Assembly: GCA_029779995.1 (NCBI GenBank)
Contig: JAKOZM010000036.1
Coordinates: 1 to 34,081, forward strand
Direction: 5' to 3'
DNA length: 34,081 nt
Source of the DNA: Actinomycetes bacterium
GTDB taxonomy: Bacteria > Actinomycetota > Actinomycetes > S36-B12 > UBA10799
Shown here piece by piece: positions 15,044-23,757 of this stretch. A program made the position numbers and the translations under genes. How positions within the stretch are numbered: the first letter of the stretch is position 1; the number at the start of each line of letters is the position of its first letter. The notes beneath the pieces were generated by a model. That model ran no database searches. It was not told the origin of the DNA and saw nothing but the letters and a program-made list of their open reading frames with translations.

Positions 15044-18000
15044 GCCAACCCAGATCCTGCAGACGCTCCTCCGCTTGAACGTCTTTGGTGCGCTGCCGTT
15101 CACCGTCGTGTGCGGGGCCGTCGAGAAAGACCGCGACCGGCCCGTGGGTGGTCTCGTAAACGAAGTCGGGGCGCGCGGTCGCCGCCTCGACAAGGCGTTG
15201 CGCGTGGTTGGGCAGCCTGTGACTGTGGTCGAGCAGGTAGTGGATGAACTCGCGTTCCAGAGACGAGTCGCACGCCGCAAGCAACTCGGCCGCTTCGGGC
15301 TGGGACGCGGTGGCGTCGGCGGTGGTCCGACTAACTGACAGGCGCAACAGCAGTCTCCGGATGCTGTGCCTGTCGATGCTCGGGTGATCGATCTGGTTGT
15401 CGTAGGCCAGCAGGCACTCGTAGCAGGCCTTCTCACATCGGTGCAGGTCGTCGGCACCGGCGAGGAGGTCAGCCCCCGTGTCGGGGTCGAAATGGGCGAT
15501 GTCCAGCGCGCGGCGGGCCGCCCGGGCCAAGGCGTCCGGTTCATCGATGATCCGACGCAGGACACCGGCACCGCCTTCATTGGCTTCCATGAACAGCATC
15601 CGGCCGCGCTCGTGCGGCTCCGGTAGTTCCTGACTGGCCAGTTCCCCGCCTTCGAGTTGAAACTCTGCCTCGATGCCGCGTTCCAGTGCATGACGCAGCG
15701 TGACGGCCTGTTCATGGGTGAGGGTTGCGGTGGCTCGAGCGATGAGGATGTTGCGGGAATCTTCGACAAAGGGAATGACCTTGCGTTTGGTCTGGACACG
15801 TCCGGCGTCATCGAGGTCCCCGTCCTGGGTGGTCTCCTCAGCCGCGCGGTCGGTGAGCCACCGCCCTGAGATGGTGTCGAGCCAGAAGCCGTCCTCCCCC
15901 GGTTTGCGCTTGCGGCGGCCGAGGTTGGCCACCCGGACGGTGGCCGCATCACCGTAGGTCATCTGCAGGGCCTCACCGGCGTCGTCGCTGACCGCAGCGT
16001 CCACGGACCCAGGGCGGGAACCGCGAGCTGCGAACCGGTACGAGGTCTGCAGTTCGAAGGAACTGCGACGGCGTTCTTCCTCATCGCTGGAGATCCGCTG
16101 GCGACGACGCGTGAAGACGGTGCGCAGTTGCATGAGCCCGTGGGTTGTCGGGCCCAACGGTTCGCCGCAGTGCTGGCACTCGTCGAACAGGTCCTCGGTC
16201 TCATGCAGGTAGCCACACTCCTGGCAGCGTTTGATGTCGACGGTCTGGATCGAGCCAGGCTGATCGGGCGAGGACGCCGGCAACTGCACCCGCTCGACCT
16301 GGTAGCGGGCACCTTCGTGGTAGATGAGACTGCCAGGACCGAACTCGCTGATGGCCAGGAACCGGGCCCGCTGCAGGTACTCTCCGGCGTCGGTGCGGCG
16401 ACGGACCGACGGGATGAAGGCCGCCAAGGGCAGGCGCGGGAACGAGTACCCGGGCAGGAAACCCTCGGAGGCGAAGTACCGGTACGGGTAGAAGTCGGTG
16501 AAGGACGAGTCGGTGTCCTCGTTGAGCAGAAGTCGCAGTTGGGCTTCGGCCTCGCGCCGCCGGGCCACCGCCGCGTTGCGGGCGATCCGGGAACTCGATG
16601 GGTCGTTGACCAGCCTGTTCTGCTCCTGCTGTTCGTGAGCGGCAGCGCGGTACAACTCACGCCAGCGGTTACACGTGCGGTCGAACTCCGCCGGCGCCTG
16701 TTGAATGACCCGCTCCGCCCAGTCGGGTTCATACCAGGACGCAGCCTGCAGATCGACCGAGATGCTGGCCAGAACAGCGCGGGCGTGGCGCAGTGCGCGA
16801 TGTTGGGAGTCGGGGTCTGTCAGCGTTCGCCACACCTCAGGCAGCAGGCCCAGCGGCCCGACGTCCTCCTGGACATCCAAGAGGTCGAGCATGCTGCGTC
16901 CGAGGTGCAGGCCGGTCTCGGCCAGCCATACGGAGTTCAGGTGGGAGCGGACCAGATCCTCGTTGGTCAGGTCGAGGCGTGGAGCAGCCACGGAGCCGGA
17001 CACCATCTGCCCGCTGCGCTTGAAGTAGTAGGCGTCATGGGCGTTGCCGGTCGCACAGTAGGTGACGACGATCGCAGGCTGGCCGGACCGGCCCGCGCGT
17101 CCGGATCGCTGGGCGTAGTTCGCGGGGGTCGGGGGCACGTTGCGCATCGCGACCGCATTGAGGCTGGAGATGTCCACGCCAAGTTCCATGGTGGGCGAGC
17201 AGAACAGCATCGGCAGCCGCTCGGGATGCTCACGGAACTCCTCCTCGCGACGTTCCCGGTCGGCCGCCGGGACCTGCGCCGTGTGTTCCTTGGCCCGGAT
17301 GCCCACAAGAGTCGCCGCCGACTCGCGGTAAAGATCTTTGAAGAAGGGGTTGACTCGCAGGCCGCGCTCGTCGCGGGTCGTGCGGCGGATGATGTCCTCT
17401 GCTGCGCTCGCGCCATCCCCGGGAGTCCAACGCAGGATGCCAGCATTCACCCGGTATCCGGCGTAGCCGTCCCCGTCGCGGCCCATGTCGCGCAGCAGCC
17501 CCGCTTTTGTGCACACCTGCAGCAAGTCGTCGATGATCCCTTCGGCGTCATCCAGGGTGAGCGGTTGAGCTGGGAGGCTGCGGCCGCTGCGCACATAACG
17601 ACCGAACGCCCCGCGCGGCGACAAGTACAGAGCGTCGCTGGGGGTGCCGCGACCACCGCGGGTTCCCCGAGCGTAAGCGGTCTTGACCACGACCGGCTTC
17701 TCGTCGGGTTCCATGGACCAAGGCTCACGAAGATACTGGGCGGCCTGCTGGCGCAACCTCTGGAAGCCTTCTTCGGAGAGTTCGTCAACGTCAATGGCCA
17801 GGGCCCTGCGCAGTTCGTCGAGCAGGGTTCTCAGGATCTCGACGCGTTGCTCGGATTCAGCGGCTCGCAGCGCGGGATGGGTCCCATCCCAGCGGCTCTC
17901 CGCGCCCGCGAGCCAGTCCAGATCCTCGTACTGGATGCGCAGCAATCCGACCTGTTCCAGGTTGGGCATGACAATGCGCCACCCTCGCTCGAGGTCGCCG

Positions 18001-20177
18001 TAGAGCCGGTAAGTCACCACCTTGCGCAGTGCCTCGTCGATGCTGCGACGCAGCCGCGGGGCGGGGTCCAGATCAACCGCGTAGGCGGACAGAGGTAAGC
18101 GCATCTGATCGAGGACCGCCGCCGCGATGTCCGCACTGCCGACACCCTCGGGTCCGGCCTGCTCGACGGCGGCATGCACCGCTGCGCGTAGCAGCGATAC
18201 CTGAACGAAGTCGTTGACGTGTCCGGCCTGCAGGCTGGCGTCCTGCCTGTTGTCCACAAAGGTCAGGAGCTTCTTGGCAGTGTCGGTGAAGCTGGGGTCC
18301 TCGACCTCGCGCAAGGCCTTGACCAGTCGGGTTGTGACGACGGTGACCGCCGATGAGCGGCCTTCGGTCGACATGGATGCCAACCGCGTGAAGTCGCTGC
18401 TGCGGGACTCGTAGGAGACCTGGCAGCGCAAGCAGAACTGGAACGGGCTGGGCACGAACGCGGCGCGGGTTCCTTCGGTTGCCTGACTGGCGGGCATGCC
18501 GGTGCCCTCACCAGCCACTTGGGTGCCATCGGGCGTGACGAACACCGGCACTGGGAGGTTCTTCCGTTTGGTGTCCAGTAGGTGTAGGCCGTCGGTGTTG
18601 CTGAGCCAGGAGTCAGGGATGCGCCCCTCATTTACGGCCTCGTCGGTGGTGAGCGGCCAGGGCAGATCGTCGCTGATGTAGAGGTACCCGGCGTTGGCAC
18701 CCTCGGTTCCGTCGCGGTTGCTGCGGGATCGGTAGACGATGTCGCCGCTACGTTCTTCGCGGGCGACGGCCAGGTACTCCTGCCCGCATTCGCGGCAGAA
18801 CGCCAGCGGGTACAGGGATTTGCCGGGCTGGTTGGGCACGGCTACTTGGTAGCGGTCGGTGATGTGACGCGTGGTGGCCTGCTCCAGGGAGACGTAGACG
18901 TTGTCGCCCTTGGACAGGAACTGGTGAAGCCGGAAAGCGAACAGCGGCCGGTCGGTGACGGGATGCCTGGCAGCCGAGCCTGCGGAGAGGGTCGCCTTGA
19001 TCGCGGCTTGCGCGTCGTCGGCTGTGATGCCGGTGAGGTCCGCGAGGTCTTCTGCGGCCGCGCTGATGGTGGTGGGCGTCTGCCGCACGAGGGTGCCGTC
19101 ATCAGGATCGGCGGTGAGCCCAAACGTGCTCTCGATCCAGGCGGCCAGCGGGTGGATCTGCAACTGCTCGAACTCGGTGGGCGGCGGGTTCTTCGCGGCG
19201 TGGTTGAGAGCAGCAAGATCATCCGCGACGTGCGGGTCGGTGGCTCGTTCGAGCGTTTCGCCGATGACTCGTTCGGCGACGATGTCCGCGCCGAACAGGC
19301 TACTGGCCACCCCAGCGACGACCCGCTTCTGTTCCAGCCGCGTACCACCACTGGCCATCGTCGCGGAGGTGCCCACGCACTGCAGGGCTGGGGCCTCACA
19401 CGCCTCCCTCACGCGGCGGACGAGCATGGCCACATCCGCGCCTTGGCGACCGCGATAGGTGTGCAGTTCATCGAGGACCAGGAACTGCAGCCCGCGGGCT
19501 GCGCGGATGAGCTTCTCGCGTTCCTGCGGGCGTGTGAGCAGCAGCTCCAGCATCACGTAGTTGGTCAGCAGGATGTCCGGCGGATTGGCGAGGATCGTGT
19601 GCCGTTCTTCGTCGGACTCCTGCCCGGTGTAGCGGGCGAAGGTGACCAGTTCGCGGCCTCGTCCGAAGCCGTAGGTGAGGAACTTCTCAAGTTCATGGCG
19701 CTGCGAGTTCGCCAGCGCGTTCATGGGGTAAACCACGATGGCTTTCACGGACTTGCGACGGCCACGGTCGTTGTCCCTGAGCACCCGGTCGACGATGGGG
19801 ATGATGTACGCCAACGACTTGCCAGACCCCGTTCCTGTTGTCAGGACGTAACTGTTCCCCGTTCGTGCTGTCTCGATCGCATCGAGTTGGTGTTTATGCA
19901 GGACGATCTCACGCTTGCCCTGGTCGTTCTCGTCGTCCTTGATGCGGAAGATCCGGGCGCAGTCCGGATGGAGTTGGCCGCTGGCTACGGCATCGCTGAT
20001 CGTGCCGCCCGAGGCGAAGAAGGGGTTGAGGCTGATGCGTGGATCCGGCCACTGGGCACCTTTGTCGAGTTGGTCTGCGACGAAGGTGCGGATCCGGTCA
20101 TCGTGGGCGTCGACGAAGCTGGTGGTGAACTCGCGGTAGCCGTCCACCACCTCATCGCGGATCGCGAAAATGTCCAT
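14964..20177 (-). CDS. DEAD-box/DUF1998 helicase with C-terminal Vsr-like nuclease domain
   Basis: This is a 1737-aa giant SF2 helicase. It has a Q motif LHKHQLDAI (93-101), Walker A GTGSGKS (115-121), DELH (236-239) and SAT (271-273). CxxC pairs lie at ~461/464 and ~582/585. VDNRQDASLQAGH (~641-653) is typical of DUF1998 helicases. Lobe 2 has SPTMELGVDIS (~994) and YAQRSGRAGR (1021-1030). A further zinc ribbon (CQECGY...CQHCGE) and an MZB/DUF1998 cysteine cluster (Cys1581, 1585, 1588) follow. The last ~95 residues (ARPDFVYE, VAVFLDGPAHD, WLTVRIRHDDDW) resemble Vsr/DUF559 nucleases. In size and DUF1998 content it recalls Druantia DruE, or DISARM DrmA plus DrmB in one chain, with Vsr in place of DrmC. 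The start has GGGGGAG upstream. Confidence 0.85.
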   Translation of the reverse strand: MDIFAIRDEVVDGYREFTTSFVDAHDDRIRTFVADQLDKGAQWPDPRISLNPFFASGGTISDAVASGQLHPDCARIFRIKDDENDQGKREIVLHKHQLDAIETARTGNSYVLTTGTGSGKSLAYIIPIVDRVLRDNDRGRRKSVKAIVVYPMNALANSQRHELEKFLTYGFGRGRELVTFARYTGQESDEERHTILANPPDILLTNYVMLELLLTRPQEREKLIRAARGLQFLVLDELHTYRGRQGADVAMLVRRVREACEAPALQCVGTSATMASGGTRLEQKRVVAGVASSLFGADIVAERVIGETLERATDPHVADDLAALNHAAKNPPPTEFEQLQIHPLAAWIESTFGLTADPDDGTLVRQTPTTISAAAEDLADLTGITADDAQAAIKATLSAGSAARHPVTDRPLFAFRLHQFLSKGDNVYVSLEQATTRHITDRYQVAVPNQPGKSLYPLAFCRECGQEYLAVAREERSGDIVYRSRSNRDGTEGANAGYLYISDDLPWPLTTDEAVNEGRIPDSWLSNTDGLHLLDTKRKNLPVPVFVTPDGTQVAGEGTGMPASQATEGTRAAFVPSPFQFCLRCQVSYESRSSDFTRLASMSTEGRSSAVTVVTTRLVKALREVEDPSFTDTAKKLLTFVDNRQDASLQAGHVNDFVQVSLLRAAVHAAVEQAGPEGVGSADIAAAVLDQMRLPLSAYAVDLDPAPRLRRSIDEALRKVVTYRLYGDLERGWRIVMPNLEQVGLLRIQYEDLDWLAGAESRWDGTHPALRAAESEQRVEILRTLLDELRRALAIDVDELSEEGFQRLRQQAAQYLREPWSMEPDEKPVVVKTAYARGTRGGRGTPSDALYLSPRGAFGRYVRSGRSLPAQPLTLDDAEGIIDDLLQVCTKAGLLRDMGRDGDGYAGYRVNAGILRWTPGDGASAAEDIIRRTTRDERGLRVNPFFKDLYRESAATLVGIRAKEHTAQVPAADRERREEEFREHPERLPMLFCSPTMELGVDISSLNAVAMRNVPPTPANYAQRSGRAGRSGQPAIVVTYCATGNAHDAYYFKRSGQMVSGSVAAPRLDLTNEDLVRSHLNSVWLAETGLHLGRSMLDLLDVQEDVGPLGLLPEVWRTLTDPDSQHRALRHARAVLASISVDLQAASWYEPDWAERVIQQAPAEFDRTCNRWRELYRAAAHEQQEQNRLVNDPSSSRIARNAAVARRREAEAQLRLLLNEDTDSSFTDFYPYRYFASEGFLPGYSFPRLPLAAFIPSVRRRTDAGEYLQRARFLAISEFGPGSLIYHEGARYQVERVQLPASSPDQPGSIQTVDIKRCQECGYLHETEDLFDECQHCGEPLGPTTHGLMQLRTVFTRRRQRISSDEEERRRSSFELQTSYRFAARGSRPGSVDAAVSDDAGEALQMTYGDAATVRVANLGRRKRKPGEDGFWLDTISGRWLTDRAAEETTQDGDLDDAGRVQTKRKVIPFVEDSRNILIARATATLTHEQAVTLRHALERGIEAEFQLEGGELASQELPEPHERGRMLFMEANEGGAGVLRRIIDEPDALARAARRALDIAHFDPDTGADLLAGADDLHRCEKACYECLLAYDNQIDHPSIDRHSIRRLLLRLSVSRTTADATASQPEAAELLAACDSSLEREFIHYLLDHSHRLPNHAQRLVEAATARPDFVYETTHGPVAVFLDGPAHDGERQRTKDVQAEERLQDLGWLTVRIRHDDDWDATVRRYESVFGAGR

Positions 20178-20276
20178 TCAGTCAGCTCCCCCGGCCTGAT
20201 CACGGGACGTGCATTCTGAAGGCTATTGCATGCCACAGGGACTCGGCCGGTTCCTATAGGCAGCCCACGCCGATCA

Positions 20277-20810
20277 TCAATCCAGGATGTCCCTCGTGGA
20301 GGCGGCTGGCACTGCGTGAAAGTCATCCACATCAAAGCCCAGCGCCCGCAGACGCAGCACGGCCGCGTCGTCCAGCAGGCTGGGGGTTTCGAGGCGTACT
20401 ACCCCCAGACGCAAGCGATCTGTGAGCAACTCCGCAGCGAACGCTTCAAGGTCCGGCGGAAAGACCATGTCATCGAGTTCCTCTGGCACGTCCAGCCGCA
20501 GGAGGTCAGGTTCATGGGGGTCGGGGGACGCCAACCCCAACTCCTGGAGACGTTGGAGGTATGTCTGGTCACCCACCACGCAGCAGGCCAGCACCGTCAA
20601 CAGTTCAGTGGTGACTGCTGAATCCCGAGGCAGGTAGGTGACGGTGGGCACGAAGCCGGGACCCACCCCGAAACCCACCTCCGACACAACCCAGCATGGG
20701 CGATGCTTCTCAATCAGCGTCACCGCGTGACGGGGTCGCCACGATCGAGCACCGAACGGCCCGACCGAGTGTTCCCCGACCAGAACGAGGGCGGTGGCAG
20801 TTCCCGCCAT
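20277..20810 (-). CDS. Unrecognised 177-aa protein in the helicase operon
   Basis: I do not recognise this protein. The ATG at 20810 lies two bases after the stop of the upstream 340-aa gene (TGA-CC-ATG), so the two are translationally coupled. The frame is open up to 20903 but would then overlap that gene. The N-terminus has a hydrophobic strand (ATALVLVGEHSVGPFG), and the rest mixes acidic and hydrophobic stretches with no clear motif or membrane helix. The helicase-nuclease gene starts 99 bases downstream on the same strand. Close linkage suggests a dedicated partner of that enzyme. Confidence 0.7.
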   Translation of the reverse strand: MAGTATALVLVGEHSVGPFGARSWRPRHAVTLIEKHRPCWVVSEVGFGVGPGFVPTVTYLPRDSAVTTELLTVLACCVVGDQTYLQRLQELGLASPDPHEPDLLRLDVPEELDDMVFPPDLEAFAAELLTDRLRLGVVRLETPSLLDDAAVLRLRALGFDVDDFHAVPAASTRDILD

Positions 20811-20812
20811 GG

Positions 20813-21835
20813 TCAAACAGCAGGTGCGGAGGGTCGGGAGGCGGGCAGGGACTCCAGCACGCTTCGCACCTTCGCTCCGACGTAGCTCCGATGCCCTATC
20901 CATCCAATGGCCAGACCAGCCGCCGCCAATTCCAGGCCCGGCACCTCCCCTTGTCTCATGGAGTCCAGCGTCTGAATGTCCCCTGCAGCATCGACCACCA
21001 TCGCGCCCACTGCCAGCGGCAGCACCGTCATCTCACGCCGCCGCAATGCCGTGATCACTGGAGCCGTCGCGTCGATCACACGCCGTCGCGCTCGACGCAG
21101 GAGTCGCGTTTCCGAGATCAGAGTCTTCAGCGCCTTGTCCCGTTGCTCGCAAGCATCGACCGAATAGGCCCTCTTCTGCGCTGCGTCGGCCTTGAAGAAT
21201 GCCTGGAAGGCCTCTATGTTCTCGTCGCGCACTCGCGCCACCTGGGCAAGGGTCGGGTCACCTTTGTGGAACTTGGCTGTAGAGGTTTCATAGACAATTG
21301 CTGTCACCTCATCGGCGTCGTCGCGATGTGCGGTCTTGGTCGCCGAGGGCATGAGGGATCGCACGAATCGGCTGTCCACCAGTGCCGTCAAGCCGTAACG
21401 TTCCGCGAGAGCCTGGGACGCCATGTACATGAGCAGATCAACTTGAGCCTTACCCATCTGAATGACATCGAGGTCGCCGTCCCCGAATGGGATGGATGCC
21501 CGCCGGCCATCAAAGGCGCTCAGCAGGTCCTCCGTCATTGCACCTGCCTTGACCACAGAGATCCAACCTCTGGCCGCGGCCGAGGATTCGTACGCCTGAG
21601 AGCCGAAGGCCATGCATTCGTCGATGATTTTGCGGCGATCGCCCTCATCCAACTCATCGAGGTGGTGTACCTCAAAGAACGGCTCGTACTCCTCGGCCCC
21701 TTCACCCAGTACCTCCTCGAGCGAGGGCGCCACGATGTGGACCTTCTCGCCCAACAGCATGGCCTTCGCAAGGACTCCGCGATCTGGCGTCATCTGAGGA
21801 CCCACGAGCACTGACGTTGCGTCGTTATTCGTCAT
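20813..21835 (-). CDS. Unrecognised 340-aa protein, first gene of the helicase operon
   Basis: I do not recognise a family. The protein is soluble-looking, acidic in its first half (EEVLGEGAEEYEPFFEVHH, DELDEGDRRKI) and basic and helical in its second (ALKTLISETRLLRRARRRVI). The C-terminus contains two moderately hydrophobic stretches (VLPLAVGAMVVDAAG and ELAAAGLAIGWIG) that could be a membrane hairpin or a buried core. The ATG has GGGGGAG at good spacing. It leads a three-gene leftward unit with the 177-aa protein and the helicase-nuclease, directly downstream of the integrase gene. It could be a sensor or regulator for the helicase; this is inferred from position only. Confidence 0.72.
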   Translation of the reverse strand: MTNNDATSVLVGPQMTPDRGVLAKAMLLGEKVHIVAPSLEEVLGEGAEEYEPFFEVHHLDELDEGDRRKIIDECMAFGSQAYESSAAARGWISVVKAGAMTEDLLSAFDGRRASIPFGDGDLDVIQMGKAQVDLLMYMASQALAERYGLTALVDSRFVRSLMPSATKTAHRDDADEVTAIVYETSTAKFHKGDPTLAQVARVRDENIEAFQAFFKADAAQKRAYSVDACEQRDKALKTLISETRLLRRARRRVIDATAPVITALRRREMTVLPLAVGAMVVDAAGDIQTLDSMRQGEVPGLELAAAGLAIGWIGHRSYVGAKVRSVLESLPASRPSAPAV

Positions 21836-21914
21836 CTTCTCCCCCGATTTGTCACAACTCGACGATGGGACTCTATCTCGCCGAAGATGCGAATACCTGT
21901 CTCGCGACGAGGTC

Positions 21915-23174
21915 TCAGCCAGTCAGCTCACCCAGCCGCGCAAGTACCCCGGGTCGCTCATTCCCATAGATACGGATTGTCGTGTCCGGGCTGGCATGTC
22001 CGGCAACCCTTGCCACATCAGCCGGGCTGGCCTGGCAGTCCCAGAGCAACCAGGTGCAGAAGACATGCCGTAGGGAGTGGAACGTCCATGCCTTGCACTG
22101 CTCCTTCATGGGCTTGCCGTCACGGCGTCGTCTCGTCTGCTTGACCATCGGCCAGTTGGCCGCCTTCGCGGCGGGGTCGAACCTGCGCGCGTAGAAGTTG
22201 CGCTGCACCCATTGACGGCCGCGCGGCGCGGGGAACATCAGACCCTTCGGGTCCTGCCCTGCGACCTGGCGAACTCGCGCACGCACTGCGGCTGCCAGGT
22301 CGTACCCCATCGGGGTACGGACGGGGTAGATGGTAGTGCGGGTCTTGTCCCACTTTGGAGTTGAGACCTGGCCGGGTTCCGTAGTCGGATCGAGCCACTG
22401 GCGTGTGACCCTGATGGTGCGATTGCTGGTGTCGATGTCGCTTGCTCTCAGCTCGAGGATCTCCCCGAGGCGCAAGCCGGAGTATGCGGCCAGGGCCACC
22501 ATCAGGGCATCGTGCGGCGCTGAGTCGGGCAGGGCGAGGATGGCCTGGCGAAGGTCCTCGACGGCCTCATGCGTGGGGATCGCCTCGGGCGCCACAGCCA
22601 TGGGATCCTGTCCAGGCTCCTCCACCGCCGCCGTTCTCTCACCGCGCCAGTGGACATGCACCAGCAGTTTGTCGGCTGAAGTTGGCAGGTAACCCGCTGC
22701 GTGGCCCCAGTTGAGGAGGTTCCGGAGAATGCCTTTGATGCGTTTGGCTTCTGACTCCGAAGGGGCCGCATCCATGATCGGCTGCAGGTGAGTTCCCCGC
22801 AGGTCGCGACAGCGAATCCTTCCGATCTTGCACGTCAGGTAGGTCCGATCGATGTACTCCAGCCCTTGCCGATACCGGAAGGACCACGGGCGTGGCCGAG
22901 GCCGTGAAGGGTCCAGCCACGCGTCGATCAGTGTGGCGACCGGTAGGCCTGAGTGAATGTCTCCACTGTCGATCTGGTCGACGATCGTTCCAATCCGCTC
23001 CACGGCTTGATCGAAGGTCTTGCCGCAACTCGTCGAGTAGCGTCGGCCGTCCATCACGTACCGGATGCGGTGGTACGGGGTCTTGCCCGGTGGGTAGATG
23101 GTGATGGGGTAGCCACTGACGGTCACACGCTTTGTCAGCCGGCCGTGAGCGTCCAGTTCGGGTTGGTAGGTCAT
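21915..23174 (-). CDS. int: Tyrosine recombinase (island integrase)
   Basis: This 419-aa phage-type integrase has an N-terminal beta-rich arm-binding region (~15-50), a helical core-binding domain (~80-170) and a catalytic domain with the complete RKHRHY-type set. Visible residues are Arg235 (YSGLRLGE), His366 and Arg369 (FHSLRH), His393 (AGHAS) and Tyr403 (RIYGNE). It follows the HTH gene by 14 bases. The adjacent direct repeats of tRNA-Thr identify its likely target. Integration at the 3' half of a tRNA with an xis-like gene beside int is typical of actinomycete integrative elements. All catalytic residues are intact, so the island may still be mobile. Confidence 0.95.
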   Translation of the reverse strand: MTYQPELDAHGRLTKRVTVSGYPITIYPPGKTPYHRIRYVMDGRRYSTSCGKTFDQAVERIGTIVDQIDSGDIHSGLPVATLIDAWLDPSRPRPRPWSFRYRQGLEYIDRTYLTCKIGRIRCRDLRGTHLQPIMDAAPSESEAKRIKGILRNLLNWGHAAGYLPTSADKLLVHVHWRGERTAAVEEPGQDPMAVAPEAIPTHEAVEDLRQAILALPDSAPHDALMVALAAYSGLRLGEILELRASDIDTSNRTIRVTRQWLDPTTEPGQVSTPKWDKTRTTIYPVRTPMGYDLAAAVRARVRQVAGQDPKGLMFPAPRGRQWVQRNFYARRFDPAAKAANWPMVKQTRRRRDGKPMKEQCKAWTFHSLRHVFCTWLLWDCQASPADVARVAGHASPDTTIRIYGNERPGVLARLGELTG

Positions 23175-23188
23175 GACACGTCCAAGCC

Positions 23189-23485
23189 CTACTTGGTGAA
23201 CTTGTACTTGGAGAAGATGTCACGGTCGCCCTGTGTGCTCCTGCTGACCGGCCGGCGTTGGCGGTAGGACGTGTCAGACTGCGGTTCGCGCTGCGTCTTG
23301 ATCCACCGCTCCACCTCACGGGTGTTGTAGCGCAGCGAACCGCTGACTCGGATCGGGGTGGGGAAATCCGGCGAGGTGGTAATTCGCACGATGGTGCTCA
23401 TCGACACGTTGAGCCACTCGGCCAGGTCTTTGCGGGAGAGCCATTCTTTCTTCATGCCGTGGACGGTGCGCCCCGGCGGGGACAC
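23189..23485 (-). CDS. xis: Excisionase-like MerR/HTH-17 DNA-binding protein
   Basis: This small basic protein has a winged-helix HTH. EWLSRKDLAEWLNVSMSTIVR is the helix-turn-helix, followed by FPTPIRVSGSLRYNTREVERWI, the wing and third helix typical of helix_turn_helix_17/excisionase proteins. A Lys/Arg-rich tail follows. I choose the GTG at 23485 because GAGAGG lies five bases upstream; the ATG at 23455 would give an 88-aa form starting MKKEWLS. The gene sits directly before int in the same direction, where it would direct excision and may also regulate int. Confidence 0.8.
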   Translation of the reverse strand: MSPPGRTVHGMKKEWLSRKDLAEWLNVSMSTIVRITTSPDFPTPIRVSGSLRYNTREVERWIKTQREPQSDTSYRQRRPVSRSTQGDRDIFSKYKFTK

Positions 23486-23533
23486 ATCAACCTCTCTACG
23501 ATCTGAGCCATAGGAACTCCCCTGCACACGCTC

Positions 23534-23551
23534 TTGTCAGGCGTTGTCAGA
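23534..23551 (+). repeat. Candidate integrase arm-type site (right)
   Basis: TTGTCAGGCGTTGTCAG repeats the left-end sequence at 359-375 with two differences and in the same orientation. It contains two GTCAG-type decamers and lies between xis and the right attachment site. Integrase or Xis binding here is an inference from position and repetition. Confidence 0.4.
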
Positions 23552-23646
23552 CCACCCTTACGGATCTCATCCGTGTGTGGCAATCCTGTGTTTTACGCCG
23601 AGTAGAACGGTCATTCTGTGGGGGAGAATGGCGCGTTACGGTCAAG

Positions 23647-23690
23647 CTTGTAAGCGAGCGGTCGTCCGTTCAATCCGGACACGGGGCTCC
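23647..23690 (+). repeat. Right attachment site (copy of the tRNA-Thr 3' half)
   Basis: This is a direct repeat of 191-234 with two mismatches in the anticodon stem/variable region (GAGCGG here, GAAAGG in the tRNA). It is followed by G, not the A of CCA. The original chromosomal tRNA end may therefore have lacked a complete encoded CCA, which the element then supplied. The sequence right of 23690 is the chromosomal flank. Confidence 0.85.
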
Positions 23691-23757
23691 GCTTCTGGGG
23701 GACGCAATGACGTCTCACCGCGCAACGCCAGCGGCCATTGGGCGGTTCCACGAGGAA

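Larger units (their letters stand above)
191..23690. mobile_element. Integrative genomic island in tRNA-Thr carrying a defence cluster
   Basis: The island is bounded by direct repeats of the tRNA-Thr 3' half. The left copy is 191-234 and the right copy 23647-23690, with 42 of 44 bases identical and 31 contiguous at the 3' side. A tyrosine integrase and an excisionase-like HTH protein lie just inside the right repeat. No replication, conjugation or phage structural genes are seen, so it looks like an integrative island mobilised by its own recombinase or by helpers. Cargo, in leftward reading order, is two unknown genes, a helicase-nuclease, a NYN RNase (opposite strand), an RHH regulator, a SNF2 helicase, a DNA methyltransferase, an unknown protein, a HIRAN protein and McrBC. 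The left boundary could instead be the inner degraded copy at 470-501. Confidence 0.85.

Noticed and set aside
16128..18098. Long rightward open frame of 656 codons
   Set aside because: It lies wholly inside the helicase-nuclease gene on the other strand, which has clear motifs. The frame is a GC-rich antisense shadow.
191..23690. Prophage
   Set aside because: An integrase and Xis are present but no capsid, terminase, portal, tail or replication genes. The tail-collar remnant lies outside the island.
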